This document shows, one piece after another, positions 17,334-26,919 of a DNA stretch of 64,000 bases (its first letter is position 1; each line of letters begins with the position of its first letter). The DNA is taken from NCBI GenBank assembly GCA_031253495.1, contig JAIRWC010000012.1, positions 89,498 to 153,497 on the forward strand, in the 5' to 3' direction. This stretch comes from Oscillospiraceae bacterium. GTDB taxonomy: Bacteria > Bacillota > Clostridia > Oscillospirales > Ruminococcaceae. The position numbers were made by a program, and so were the translations under genes. Under the pieces are notes generated by a model, which had not been told where the DNA came from, did no database searches, and worked only from the letters and a program-made list of their open reading frames with translations.

Positions 17334-18544
17334 CTCCGTATCCTTTCGCCGAGAACGGTTATATCGTCGTTATCAACGCGGCAGACCTTTATTTTTGTAT
17401 TGCTCTCAAGGTATTCAATCAAATCGCCGTTTTCCGGCGAAGTTCCGATTTGCGGGGTTATAACCGCCAATACCGTGTTATTTTTGAGCGTTAATCCCAA
17501 AGAGCGTATTTTCTCAATCAACTCGTCCGTCAAACGGTCGGTTATGATATAAACGGCGCGTTCCCTCCACACCTCATCCTCGTATTCGTCAATCAACCCG
17601 ACAAAACTCCCCTCGAACGGTTCGTGGGGGAGCAGGGTGAGGGAACGCGCCAATTCGGCGCAGCTTTCCGAATCGGCAATCTCTTTCTTCTCGCATAATT
17701 CCGTGCGCGCGTCCTGCCACATAAACAACGCCGAATTTCCGCCGAGCAAAATACGGCGGATGATGGCGAGCGCCGCTTCTATACACGGGTCGGACGCGGA
17801 AAGCGCGGCTTCCGCCGAGGGGTACGTTCCCGTAAAGTCGCAGAAAACCAACGCCGAGTTGTTATAATTTTGTTCCATTTGCTTTACTATGAGGTCGTCA
17901 AGCCGCGCCGACAGTTTCCAGTGGATATGCCTTAACGTGTCGCCGTCGCGGTATTCGCGCAGGTGCGAAAACGTGTTCCTGTTAAAGCCGTCGGGCTTGG
18001 CGGCCGAATTTTCCGTTTCGTCCTCGTTGTCGTCGCGAAGGCGGTTTATCGGGATTTCACGCGGGCAGGAAACGGGGAACCGGTCGTGCCGCCATTTCTT
18101 TTTGAGGCTGTATAATTTCAAAACGTCAAAAATCTCGACCTTTTCCAAGCCTATCTTATATTCCCCCCTGAAACTCATCACATTGGAGATTTTCAGGGTT
18201 ACGCTTTTCATCGGCGGCAGATTCAGCACGATTACCTTGCTTTCGGGGTCGCGCTTGTCCTTCGCGCAGACCTTGACGTAAACCCTTACGGGGGTTAGGG
18301 GGAGAAGAAAACCGTTCCTTATGTGAACGGAGAAGAACACTTCGTCTTTGCGCCACACGGCACGGGGAATTTCCTCCGTTTGAACCGTAACGTTCATAAA
18401 ACTGATTAAAGATAACAAAAATGACATAAGGCAAACGAAACCCATCGTCGCCAAGAGAACGGGCATAAGGCGGCTCTGGTAGAAAAAGCACATAACCGCC
18501 AAAATTGTCAGTAATATTCCGTAAAAAAATCTGAACTCTCTCAT
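17330..18544 (-). CDS. DUF58 domain protein
   Basis: 'REYRDGDTLRHIHWKLSARLDDLIVKQME'; ATGA overlap with downstream transglutaminase. Confidence 0.87.
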   Translation of the reverse strand: MREFRFFYGILLTILAVMCFFYQSRLMPVLLATMGFVCLMSFLLSLISFMNVTVQTEEIPRAVWRKDEVFFSVHIRNGFLLPLTPVRVYVKVCAKDKRDPESKVIVLNLPPMKSVTLKISNVMSFRGEYKIGLEKVEIFDVLKLYSLKKKWRHDRFPVSCPREIPINRLRDDNEDETENSAAKPDGFNRNTFSHLREYRDGDTLRHIHWKLSARLDDLIVKQMEQNYNNSALVFCDFTGTYPSAEAALSASDPCIEAALAIIRRILLGGNSALFMWQDARTELCEKKEIADSESCAELARSLTLLPHEPFEGSFVGLIDEYEDEVWRERAVYIITDRLTDELIEKIRSLGLTLKNNTVLAVITPQIGTSPENGDLIEYLESNTKIKVCRVDNDDITVLGERIRS

Positions 18545-18551
18545 TTTCGCG

Positions 18552-19559
18552 TCATTCCCTAATCACCCGCGCACGGCCGTAACGCGCGCTTTCTTCTTTG
18601 GCGGCGTCGCGCGAGTAGGGCGGGGTTATCGATTTCGCTATGTCTTTCAGCACGTTCAATTCGGTTATTTTGTGTATTTTCGCCTCCTGCGTCAAAAGCA
18701 GACGGTGGGAAAGCACGTGCGGCGTCATCTTAAGCACGTCCTCCGGTATTACGTAAGCGCGCCCCGACACGAAGGCGCAACTCTGCGACGCGCGCATAAG
18801 CGACAGGCTCGCGCGCGGGCTTGCCCCCAGCATAACCGACTTATGCGTTCTCGTCGCGGAAACCATCTGAACAATGTAATAATAGATGCCGCGCTCTATA
18901 TTCACCTCCCTTACCCCTTCTATTATATCGTTAATTTCTTCTTTCGAGCATATGGGCGTTATTTCCGAAAGCGGGTTTTCCGTTTGCCTCCCCGCTATTA
19001 TGTCTATTTCCTGTTCAAACGTGGGATAACCCATTGAAATTTTCATCAAAAACCTGTCAAGCTGCGCCTCGGGAAGAGGGTAGGTCCCGACGTACCCGAC
19101 CTCGTTTTGCGTGGCTATCACCATGAAAGGCTTAGGCAGCGGATGCGTTTTTGAATCCACCGTAACGGTCTGCTCTTCCATGGCTTCCAGAAGGGCGGAT
19201 TGCGTTTTGGGCGAGGTGCGGTTAATTTCGTCGGCGAGGAAGATGTTGCACATCACCAAGCCCTGCTTGTACTCGAAGCCGTCGGTCCGCTTGTTATACA
19301 TGGTAAACCCGGTAATGTCCGACGCCATTACGTCCGGCGTGAACTGCGCCCTCTTGCAAACGAGACCCATCGCTTTTCCGAGAGCGGTGGCCATCGTCGT
19401 TTTTCCCACGCCCGGCACGTCCTCGATAAGCACGTGCCCCCCCGAAAGCAGGGCGATTATCAACAGTTTAACCGCGTCGCGCTTACCCACGATAACCTTT
19501 TCGACCTCGTCCGCGATTTGGCGGATTTTCGCGTAGGATTCATCAGTAAGTCTTTTCAT
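18552..19559 (-). CDS. MoxR-family AAA ATPase
   Basis: 'HVLIEDVPGVGKTTMATAL', 'LADEINRTSPKTQSALLEAMEE', 'GASPRASLSLMRASQ'. Confidence 0.93.
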   Translation of the reverse strand: MKRLTDESYAKIRQIADEVEKVIVGKRDAVKLLIIALLSGGHVLIEDVPGVGKTTMATALGKAMGLVCKRAQFTPDVMASDITGFTMYNKRTDGFEYKQGLVMCNIFLADEINRTSPKTQSALLEAMEEQTVTVDSKTHPLPKPFMVIATQNEVGYVGTYPLPEAQLDRFLMKISMGYPTFEQEIDIIAGRQTENPLSEITPICSKEEINDIIEGVREVNIERGIYYYIVQMVSATRTHKSVMLGASPRASLSLMRASQSCAFVSGRAYVIPEDVLKMTPHVLSHRLLLTQEAKIHKITELNVLKDIAKSITPPYSRDAAKEESARYGRARVIRE

Positions 19560-19602
19560 TCGTTTCCCCCGCTTCCCGTTTACTGCGTTGACTACCGTTA
19601 AA

Positions 19603-19631
19603 ATTATAACTTAACAAGGCGTAAAAAGCAA
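19603..19631 (-). promoter_or_regulatory. Putative MoxR-cluster promoter
   Basis: Reverse strand TTGCTT-N17-TATAAT. Confidence 0.6.
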
Positions 19632-19967
19632 CATTTTTTTGAAATTATAATAATTTATTCGCCCGCGCGGACGGTATCGCGCCGCGTTTTCCGCCGAAAA
19701 CAGTATGAAATATACAAAATTATCGCGTGAAATTTGTCAAGATAAACAAAAAAAATGTGATAAACATTGAGAATGAGCGATTTGCAATGATTTTTTGTGT
19801 ATTTTCACAATAATTTAAATTATATTCGGCACAGATTTTGGCATGCTTAGTGAAAATATATAAAGACGCCCCGAAAATTTTAGTTAATTAGGTTCTTCCA
19901 TTTTTTTGAAATATCTGCTATTATAGTAAGTACGGAATTTTAATAAACATACAGGAGGATTCTTAAA

Positions 19968-21110
19968 ATGGCCAGTTTATCACTGAGGGGCATTTACAAG
20001 CGTTATCCGGGCGGCGTCATCGCGGTTTCGGATTTCACGATGAACATCAAAGACAAGGAATTTATTATTCTCGTAGGTCCGTCGGGTTGCGGGAAGTCTA
20101 CGACCTTGCGCATGATTGCGGGGCTTGAGGAGATTTCGGAAGGCGAGCTGTTCATAGGAGACCGTCTTGTGAACGACGTTGCCCCCAAAGACAGGGACAT
20201 CGCGATGGTGTTCCAAAACTACGCGCTTTACCCGCACATGACGGTATTCGAGAACATGGCGTTCGGGCTGAAACTCAGAAAGGTTCCGAAAGACCAAATT
20301 AAAAAGTTGGTTGACGAAGCCGCGAAAATTCTCGATATCGCCCATCTCCTCGACCGCAAACCGAAAGCGTTGTCCGGCGGTCAGCGTCAGCGTGTCGCCT
20401 TAGGGCGCGCAATCGTTCGCGACCCGCAGGTGTTCTTGCTTGACGAGCCTTTGTCCAACTTAGACGCCAAATTAAGGGCGCAGATGAGGACGGAGCTTGC
20501 CAAACTGCATAAAAAACTCGGAACGACGTTCATCTACGTAACGCACGACCAGATTGAAGCCATGACGATGGGCGACAGGATAGTCGTTATGAAAGACGGC
20601 TATATCCAGCAGATTGATTCGCCGATTAACCTTTACACCAACCCCGTCAACAAGTTCGTCGCCGGGTTTATAGGTTCGCCGCAAATGAATTTCATAGACG
20701 CGAAACTGCTTGTACTCAACAACAAGTATACCGTGGAATTTGGTTCCGAGGATACCAAAACCACCCGCGGGCGCAAGTTCTACGTTGAAATTCCGCAGTC
20801 CAAAAGCGATATCGAAGCGCTTAGGTACTACGTCGATAAGGAAGTCATTCTCGGCGTCCGCCCCGAAAACATCCACGACGAGGAAATGTTCATCTCAAAC
20901 GCCAAGACCGGTATAATCGAAGCTACCGTGGACGTTACGGAAATGATGGGCGCGGAAACCTATTTGTACCTCACCTGCGAGAACGTTCCGCTGACCGTGC
21001 GCGTTTCCTCGCGCTCGACCGCGCGTCCGCAAGACGTGGTAAGGCTGGCGATTAACCCGAATAACATTCACCTGTTCGACGTCAACGACGAACACTCGAT
21101 ATTGGTTTAA
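19968..21110 (+). CDS. ABC transporter ATP-binding protein, MalK/UgpC/MsmK type
   Basis: Walker A '[17 protein letters not shown]', '[36 protein letters not shown]', C-terminal regulatory domain. Confidence 0.93.
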   Translation: MASLSLRGIYKRYPGGVIAVSDFTMNIKDKEFIILVGPSGCGKSTTLRMIAGLEEISEGELFIGDRLVNDVAPKDRDIAMVFQNYALYPHMTVFENMAFGLKLRKVPKDQIKKLVDEAAKILDIAHLLDRKPKALSGGQRQRVALGRAIVRDPQVFLLDEPLSNLDAKLRAQMRTELAKLHKKLGTTFIYVTHDQIEAMTMGDRIVVMKDGYIQQIDSPINLYTNPVNKFVAGFIGSPQMNFIDAKLLVLNNKYTVEFGSEDTKTTRGRKFYVEIPQSKSDIEALRYYVDKEVILGVRPENIHDEEMFISNAKTGIIEATVDVTEMMGAETYLYLTCENVPLTVRVSSRSTARPQDVVRLAINPNNIHLFDVNDEHSILV

Positions 21111-21128
21111 TCCCCTCGCAAACGAAGA

Positions 21129-21159
21129 CCGTTTCGCGGTAACGCGAAACGGTTTTTTT
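21129..21159 (+). terminator. Rho-independent terminator after the ATPase gene
   Basis: CCGTTTCGCG-GTAA-CGCGAAACGG followed by TTTTTTT. Confidence 0.92.
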
Positions 21160-21189
21160 CGTTTGCGGCAATTTCGCGGTGATATAGTA

Positions 21190-22260
21190 TTATCCGCCCG
21201 CCGTCAGCTTCGCCGCTTTGTCCGCGACCGCCAGCGCGTCGAAAACCTCGTCGCAGTCGCCGTTCAGAACCGCCTCGAGCCTGTACAGCGTCAAGCCTAT
21301 TCTGTGGTCGGTAACGCGCCCCTGCGGGTAGTTATACGTCCTTATCCGTTCGGAACGGTCGCCCGTCCCCACTTGTATCCTGCGCTCTTCGGCGATTTTT
21401 CCGGTTTGCTCCTTCATTTTGACTTCGTACAGCTTGCTGTAAAGCATTTTCATGGCCTTGTCCTTGTTTTTATGCTGCGAGCGTTCCTCCTGACATTCGA
21501 CGACGACGCCGCTGGGTCTGTGTATTACGCGGATAGCCGACTCGGTTTTGTTAATATGCTGACCGCCCGCGCCGGAAGCCCTGAACGTTTGGGTCTCCAA
21601 ATCGGCGGGGTTAATTTCGACGTCCACCTCCTCCACCTCCGGCAGAACCGCCACGGTAACCGTCGAGGTATGGATTCTCCCCTGCGCCTCGGTTTCCGGC
21701 ACGCGCTGAACGCGGTGAACGCCGCTTTCGTACTTCATCTTGGCGTAAGCGCCGTCGCCCGCGACCGAAAAGCTGATTTCCTTATAGCCGCCAAGCTCCG
21801 TGGGGTTGGAATTGACGACCTCAATTTTCCAATTCTTTAAGGCGGCGTACATGGAGTACATCCTGAACAGTGAATTGACGAAAAGAGCCGATTCTTCGCC
21901 GCCCGCGCCGCCGCGGATTTCTATGATGACGTTCCTGTCGTCGTCGGGGTCGCGCGGCAAAAGCAGAATTTTCAACTCTTCCCCGTATCTTTCCATAAGC
22001 TCGCGGTTTTCATCCGATTGCGCCTGCGCCATTTCGCGGAAATCGGCGTCCAACCCGCCCTCGGAAAGCAGTTCCTTGGCTTCGGTAAAATTCCTTTCGG
22101 CTTTTTTATATTCCCTGTACTTCCCGATTAAGGGCGTCAGCGATTTGTATTCCCTCATGCGGTCGCGGTAAAGTTTTCGGTCGCCCGCGGTTCCCGCGGC
22201 GGCGAGAAGGGTTTCAAGCTCCGCGTAACGCCGCTCCGCCAATTTTAACTTGTCTAACAT
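21190..22260 (-). CDS. prfA: Peptide chain release factor 1
   Basis: 'FRASGAGGQHINKTESAIRVIHRPSGVVVECQEERSQHKNKDKA'; start set at MLDKLKLAERR. Confidence 0.95.
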   Translation of the reverse strand: MLDKLKLAERRYAELETLLAAAGTAGDRKLYRDRMREYKSLTPLIGKYREYKKAERNFTEAKELLSEGGLDADFREMAQAQSDENRELMERYGEELKILLLPRDPDDDRNVIIEIRGGAGGEESALFVNSLFRMYSMYAALKNWKIEVVNSNPTELGGYKEISFSVAGDGAYAKMKYESGVHRVQRVPETEAQGRIHTSTVTVAVLPEVEEVDVEINPADLETQTFRASGAGGQHINKTESAIRVIHRPSGVVVECQEERSQHKNKDKAMKMLYSKLYEVKMKEQTGKIAEERRIQVGTGDRSERIRTYNYPQGRVTDHRIGLTLYRLEAVLNGDCDEVFDALAVADKAAKLTAGG

Positions 22261-22382
22261 ATTATTCCCGCTTTTTTTTTTTTCGCGTATCCGCAATTTA
22301 GCAGTATACCATATTCCGCGCTTAAAGTCAAATTGTTTTCGGCGGCAAGGCGCCGCTTGCCTTAATCAGAAAAAATTTTTTA

Positions 22383-22411
22383 TTGACTTATCCGCGTAAA
22401 AATGGTACAAT
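22383..22411 (+). promoter_or_regulatory. Promoter of CofE-like gene
   Basis: TTGACT-N17-TACAAT. Confidence 0.75.
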
Positions 22412-22444
22412 ATACGCGTAAAATTACCAATCAAGGACGTAAAA

Positions 22445-23146
22445 ATGGAAATGCCGTTTCAGCCCAACGCGGGCAAGCCGCTCACGATAGAAACCGATTT
22501 CGGCGTATACGCGCGATACCCGATAAGAACCCATGTGATAATGAAAGAGGACGTTCCCGAGGACGTGCTTGACAAATACGCCCGCGAATACCTTAAAGAG
22601 GGCGACGCGTTGCTCGTTTCCGAGAAAATCATAGCCATTATGCAAGGCCGGGCGTTCCCCGTAGACGAAATCAAGCCCTCGCGCCTCGCGAAATTCCTGT
22701 GCAAATTCGTATACAAGCCCGATTACGGGATTGGGATAGGCTCTCCCGCGACCATGGAACTGTGCGTTCGGGAAGTGGGGCGGGTAAAAATCGTCTTCGC
22801 CGCGATAATCGCGGGAATATGCAAACTGTTCGGGAAGCGAGGGGTTTTCTACAAAATCTGCGGAATGAAAGCGAGGGCGATTGACGGACCTTGCGATTAC
22901 ACGATACCGCCTTATAACGCTTACGCGAAAATGGCGCCCGACAAACCGCGTGAAACGGCCGTCCGCCTCGCGAAGCATATCGGTTGCGACGTTATCATAA
23001 TCGACGCGAACGACATTGCCGCGACGGTACTCGGGAAGAGCCGCAAGGATTTGCCCGACGCGTTCGGGGAACAGGTGTTCCGCGACAATCCGCTCGACCA
23101 GTGCGACCAGCAAACCCCCATCGCGATTGTGCGCAAAACCGAATAG
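22445..23146 (+). CDS. Coenzyme F420-0:L-glutamate ligase-like (CofE-like) protein
   Basis: 'EGDALLVSEKIIAIMQGRAFPVDEIKPS..A', 'GIGIGSPATMELCVREVGR', 'VIIIDANDIAATVLGKS'. Confidence 0.75.
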   Translation: MEMPFQPNAGKPLTIETDFGVYARYPIRTHVIMKEDVPEDVLDKYAREYLKEGDALLVSEKIIAIMQGRAFPVDEIKPSRLAKFLCKFVYKPDYGIGIGSPATMELCVREVGRVKIVFAAIIAGICKLFGKRGVFYKICGMKARAIDGPCDYTIPPYNAYAKMAPDKPRETAVRLAKHIGCDVIIIDANDIAATVLGKSRKDLPDAFGEQVFRDNPLDQCDQQTPIAIVRKTE

Positions 23147-23161
23147 AAGGAGACGCCCCAA

Positions 23162-24373
23162 ATGAAAATAGCGATATTCACCGAAACGTGGCTGCCGCAG
23201 ATTAACGGCGTCGTAACCCATATAAAAACGCTCAAAGACGGCTTGGAAGAATTAGGGCACAAGGTTTTGATTGTTACCGCCGACTCCACCGTTAAAAAGC
23301 ATTGCATTACGAAAGACGTCATGTACTGCCCCGCCGTAAGGCTTAAAAGCATATACGACTACGACGTTTCCTCCCCGTTAAGCATTGACCGTATGCGGCT
23401 TATTTCAAAGTTCGAGCCGGATATTATCCATATACACAACGAATTCGGTATAGGGATTTCCGGCATACTTATTTCCAAGGTTTTGCGCATACCGCTCGTA
23501 TACACCCTGCATACGATGTATGAGGAATATATCTATTACGTGGCCAACAGGCACTTCGGGAAATTCGTGACGAAAGCCTCCCATCAGTATGCGCGGGCTT
23601 TGGCCGATACCACCGGCGCGATAATAGGGCCTTCCCCGAAAATCCGTAATTTTTTCAAGAAATGCGGCGCGAAAAAGCATATCAGCATAATCCCCAATTC
23701 CGTCGAGCTTGAAACTTTCAATCCCGACGCGGTGAATCCCGAAACCGCGGAAAAGTTGCGCGAAAAATTCGGCTTCACGGAAAGCGACGTCGTTTTTGGT
23801 TTTTGCGGGCGGCTCGGCAAGGAGAAAAACGTTTCGGTATTGCTTTCGCACTGGGCGGAAAAAGTAAAGCCCGGCGACGGTTTTAAACTGCTGATAATCG
23901 GCGGCGGGCCCTACTATGAAATCCATAAAAGGGAAATCGGCGAATTGGGCGTATCCGATACGGTTACCCTCGCCGGAAGGATAGAGCATAACGAACTGCC
24001 GCCCTATTACGCCTGTTGCGACGCTTACATAACCGCGTCGCAAAGCGACACCTATTCCATTTCAATGCTGGAAGGGATGGCGATGGGGCTTCCGGTTATA
24101 CATATCAAGGACGAGCTTAACGCGATTATACCGGGTGTGAACGGGCATTTTTACGGCGACGCGGAGGAAATGTACCGGCACATGAACAACTTTAAAAACA
24201 TGAGCCCCGGCGAACGCGCCGAATTTAAACGAACCACGAGGGAATCGGTGATGTTTTCAAGTTCCGGGAGATTAGCAAAAGACATTATTGAAATATACGT
24301 TTCGGTTATCGCGGAAAAAGAAAAAAAGAAGAACATCGTCAAAGCCGACCGCGAAAACAGAAAAAAGCTGTAA
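23162..24373 (+). CDS. GT4-family glycosyltransferase
   Basis: 'TETWLPQINGVVTHIKTLKDGLEELGHKVLIVTAD', 'GRLGKEKNVSVLL', 'TASQSDTYSISMLEGMAMGLPVI'. Confidence 0.88.
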   Translation: MKIAIFTETWLPQINGVVTHIKTLKDGLEELGHKVLIVTADSTVKKHCITKDVMYCPAVRLKSIYDYDVSSPLSIDRMRLISKFEPDIIHIHNEFGIGISGILISKVLRIPLVYTLHTMYEEYIYYVANRHFGKFVTKASHQYARALADTTGAIIGPSPKIRNFFKKCGAKKHISIIPNSVELETFNPDAVNPETAEKLREKFGFTESDVVFGFCGRLGKEKNVSVLLSHWAEKVKPGDGFKLLIIGGGPYYEIHKREIGELGVSDTVTLAGRIEHNELPPYYACCDAYITASQSDTYSISMLEGMAMGLPVIHIKDELNAIIPGVNGHFYGDAEEMYRHMNNFKNMSPGERAEFKRTTRESVMFSSSGRLAKDIIEIYVSVIAEKEKKKNIVKADRENRKKL

Positions 24374-24399
24374 GCTAAACCTATGAAGGGAATACCGCA

Positions 24400-25689
24400 A
24401 TGATTAAAATTTTAAAAACCGAAGATGAAATCAATAATTTCAGGGAAAATCTGCAAAAGCGGGGCGGCGACCCCGATTTCGCGGTGGAACGCACGGTTCG
24501 CGCTATCCTGAACGACGTTAAGGCGGCGGGCGACGAGGCGGTCAAGAATTACACGACGCGGCTTGACTGCGACGTTTTGCGGTATTATCGCGTGCCGGAA
24601 AGCGTCGTCGAGCAGTGCTTCGAGGAATCCGACGAAAGGTTTATCGCCGCCTTGAAAAGGTGCGCGTACAACATAGCCGCGTTCCACGAGAAGCAGATGC
24701 GCGAAGGCTTTTGCGCAACCGGAAAAGACGGCGTGATTATCGGTCAGCGCGTCCGCCCCCTCGACAGGGTGGGGATATACGTTCCGGGCGGAACGGCGGC
24801 GTACCCGTCGTCGGTGCTTATGACCGCCATCCCGGCGAAAACGGCGGGGGTGGGCGAAATCATTATGACCACCCCCCCGCGAAAGGACGGTTCGCCCAAC
24901 CCCGATACCATGGCGGCGGCCAAACTGTGCGGCGTGGATAAGATATTCCTTTGCGGCGGAGCGCAGGCAATCGCGGCTTTGGCTTACGGAACCGGCGAGA
25001 TTCCGCGAGTCGCCAAAATCGTCGGTCCGGGGAACGTCTATGTTTCAATGGCGAAAAAGCTGCTGTTCGGGACGGTTGACATAGACATGATAGCCGGGCC
25101 CAGTGAAATTCTGATTATCGCCGACAAGACCGCCAATCCCGCTTACATAGCCGCCGACTTGCTTTCGCAGGCGGAACACGACGCGATGGCGAGCGCGATA
25201 CTTATAACCGACAGCGAGGAAACGGCGGGAAAGACCGCCCGCGAGCTTGAAAGGCAGCTTGAGGAACTGCCCCGAAAGGGCATGATAAAATCCTCGCTCA
25301 TCAGTTACGGCGCGGCAATCGTCGTCGGCGGCATGGACGCCGCCGTCGCCTTGGCGAATGAAATCGCCCCCGAACACTGCGAGGTTTTGGCGGAAAACCC
25401 GCTCGAGTATATCGGCAGATTGGATAACGTCGGCTCCCTTTTCCTGGGGGAATATTCGCCGGAACCGCTCGGCGACTATTACGCCGGACCTAACCATGTG
25501 CTCCCCACAAACGGAACGGCGCGTTTCTTCTCGCCGCTTACCGTTGACGATTTTTATAAAAAATCCGGATATGTATATTATCCGAAAGCGGCTTTGAAAG
25601 CGGCGGCGAGGGACATAACGCTCATCGCCGAACGCGAGGACTTAGCCGCGCACGCCGGCGCGGTTAACATTAGAATTGCCGCTCAATAA
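24400..25689 (+). CDS. hisD: Histidinol dehydrogenase
   Basis: 'VGIYVPGGTAAYPSSVLMTAIPAKTAGV', 'DMIAGPSEILIIAD', 'LSQAEHD', 'GPNHVLPTNGTARFFSPLTVDDF'. Confidence 0.96.
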   Translation: MIKILKTEDEINNFRENLQKRGGDPDFAVERTVRAILNDVKAAGDEAVKNYTTRLDCDVLRYYRVPESVVEQCFEESDERFIAALKRCAYNIAAFHEKQMREGFCATGKDGVIIGQRVRPLDRVGIYVPGGTAAYPSSVLMTAIPAKTAGVGEIIMTTPPRKDGSPNPDTMAAAKLCGVDKIFLCGGAQAIAALAYGTGEIPRVAKIVGPGNVYVSMAKKLLFGTVDIDMIAGPSEILIIADKTANPAYIAADLLSQAEHDAMASAILITDSEETAGKTARELERQLEELPRKGMIKSSLISYGAAIVVGGMDAAVALANEIAPEHCEVLAENPLEYIGRLDNVGSLFLGEYSPEPLGDYYAGPNHVLPTNGTARFFSPLTVDDFYKKSGYVYYPKAALKAAARDITLIAEREDLAAHAGAVNIRIAAQ

Positions 25690-25767
25690 AGAAAAAAGGT
25701 CGAAAAATAAGAAAGGACGAATCACCATGCCGCAATTTTCGTTGAGTTTTGTGTAGGGTGAGGCGGC

Positions 25768-26832
25768 ATGGTCATGAATATGTACGACCTTCCTTCGAAA
25801 CTGAAGAACTTTACGCCTTACGAGCCTCTTGCCGGCGAGTATAAGGCGCGCCTCGACGCAAACGAGAGTTTTATTGAAATCGCTCCGGAAAAAATTTTAA
25901 AAGCAATCGGCGGGGTAAGGCTTAACCGCTACCCCGACCCTTGCGCGACGGGGGTCGTCGGCGCGTTTTCGGAACTGTTCGGGGTATCGCCGGCCAACGT
26001 AACGGCGGGCAACGGCTCCGACGAGTTAATCGGCGTGATAGTCGCCTGCCTGTTGGAAAAAGGGGATAAAATACTTTGCTTTACCCCCGATTTTTCCATG
26101 TACGGGTTTTACTCGCGGCTGTACGAACTTAACGTGGTTGAGCGGCGCAAAAACGAGGATTTTACGATTGACATAAACGCCGCGGTCGAGTTTGTCAACG
26201 CCGAAAACATCAAATGCGTAATCTTTTCAAACCCCTGCAACCCCACTTCGTTAGGCGTGGAAAAATCCGAAATAAAACGGCTCATATCGGGAACGAAAGC
26301 GCTTGTCGTCGTTGACGAGGCGTATATGGACTTTTGGGACGAAAAGCAAAGCCTGCTTGCCGAAACGGCGGATTACGGCGGCTTAATCGTGTTGCGAACC
26401 TGTTCCAAATCGGTCGCCCTCGCGGGGATACGCCTCGGGTTCGCCGTAACGAACAGCCGTCTTTCGGCCGCGCTCAAAACGGTTAAGTCTCCGTTTAACG
26501 TCAACGCGATAACGCAGGCGATAGGCGAGGCGATTTTGTCGGACGCGGATAATTACAAAAGCAGCGTCAAAAGAATAAAAGAGTCCGCCGCGCGGCTTAA
26601 TTCGGAACTTTCCGAGTTAAGCCTGTTCGAGAAAATCTATGATACCAAAACCAATTTTCTTTTCATAAAAGCGCCCGGCGCGCGTGAAATCTATCTGCGC
26701 CTCCTCGAAAAAAGCATAGCCGTCCGAAATTTCGGCGATTATTTGAGGATATGCGCCGGAACCGACGAAGAAAACTCGGCGTTGACGGCGGCTTTGAAAG
26801 AAATCGCGGGGCGCCGAATAAAAAATTTTTGA
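25768..26832 (+). CDS. hisC: Histidinol-phosphate aminotransferase
   Basis: 'RLNRYPDP', 'AGNGSDELIGVI', 'FSNPCNPTSL', 'VVDEAYMDF', 'TCSKSVALAGIRLGFA'. Confidence 0.92.
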   Translation: MVMNMYDLPSKLKNFTPYEPLAGEYKARLDANESFIEIAPEKILKAIGGVRLNRYPDPCATGVVGAFSELFGVSPANVTAGNGSDELIGVIVACLLEKGDKILCFTPDFSMYGFYSRLYELNVVERRKNEDFTIDINAAVEFVNAENIKCVIFSNPCNPTSLGVEKSEIKRLISGTKALVVVDEAYMDFWDEKQSLLAETADYGGLIVLRTCSKSVALAGIRLGFAVTNSRLSAALKTVKSPFNVNAITQAIGEAILSDADNYKSSVKRIKESAARLNSELSELSLFEKIYDTKTNFLFIKAPGAREIYLRLLEKSIAVRNFGDYLRICAGTDEENSALTAALKEIAGRRIKNF

Positions 26833-26856
26833 ATAAAAAATTTATATAAAACCATA

Positions 26857-26885
26857 TTGAAAATTTTTTGTAAAATATGTATAAT
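26857..26885 (+). promoter_or_regulatory. glyA promoter
   Basis: TTGAAA (26857-26862), 17-nt spacer, TATAAT (26880-26885). Confidence 0.85.
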
Positions 26886-26919
26886 GGAAGAGGATGAAAA
26901 TCTAAAATCGAGGTATGGT

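Noticed and set aside
16560-17552. 330-aa plus-strand ORF
   Set aside because: Antisense to the transglutaminase and DUF58 genes; Arg-rich low-complexity translation with no recognisable domain, a typical shadow ORF.
21163-21840. 225-aa plus-strand ORF
   Set aside because: Antisense to prfA, which has unmistakable motifs.
23405-24043. 212-aa minus-strand ORF
   Set aside because: Antisense to the glycosyltransferase; no SD or domain support.
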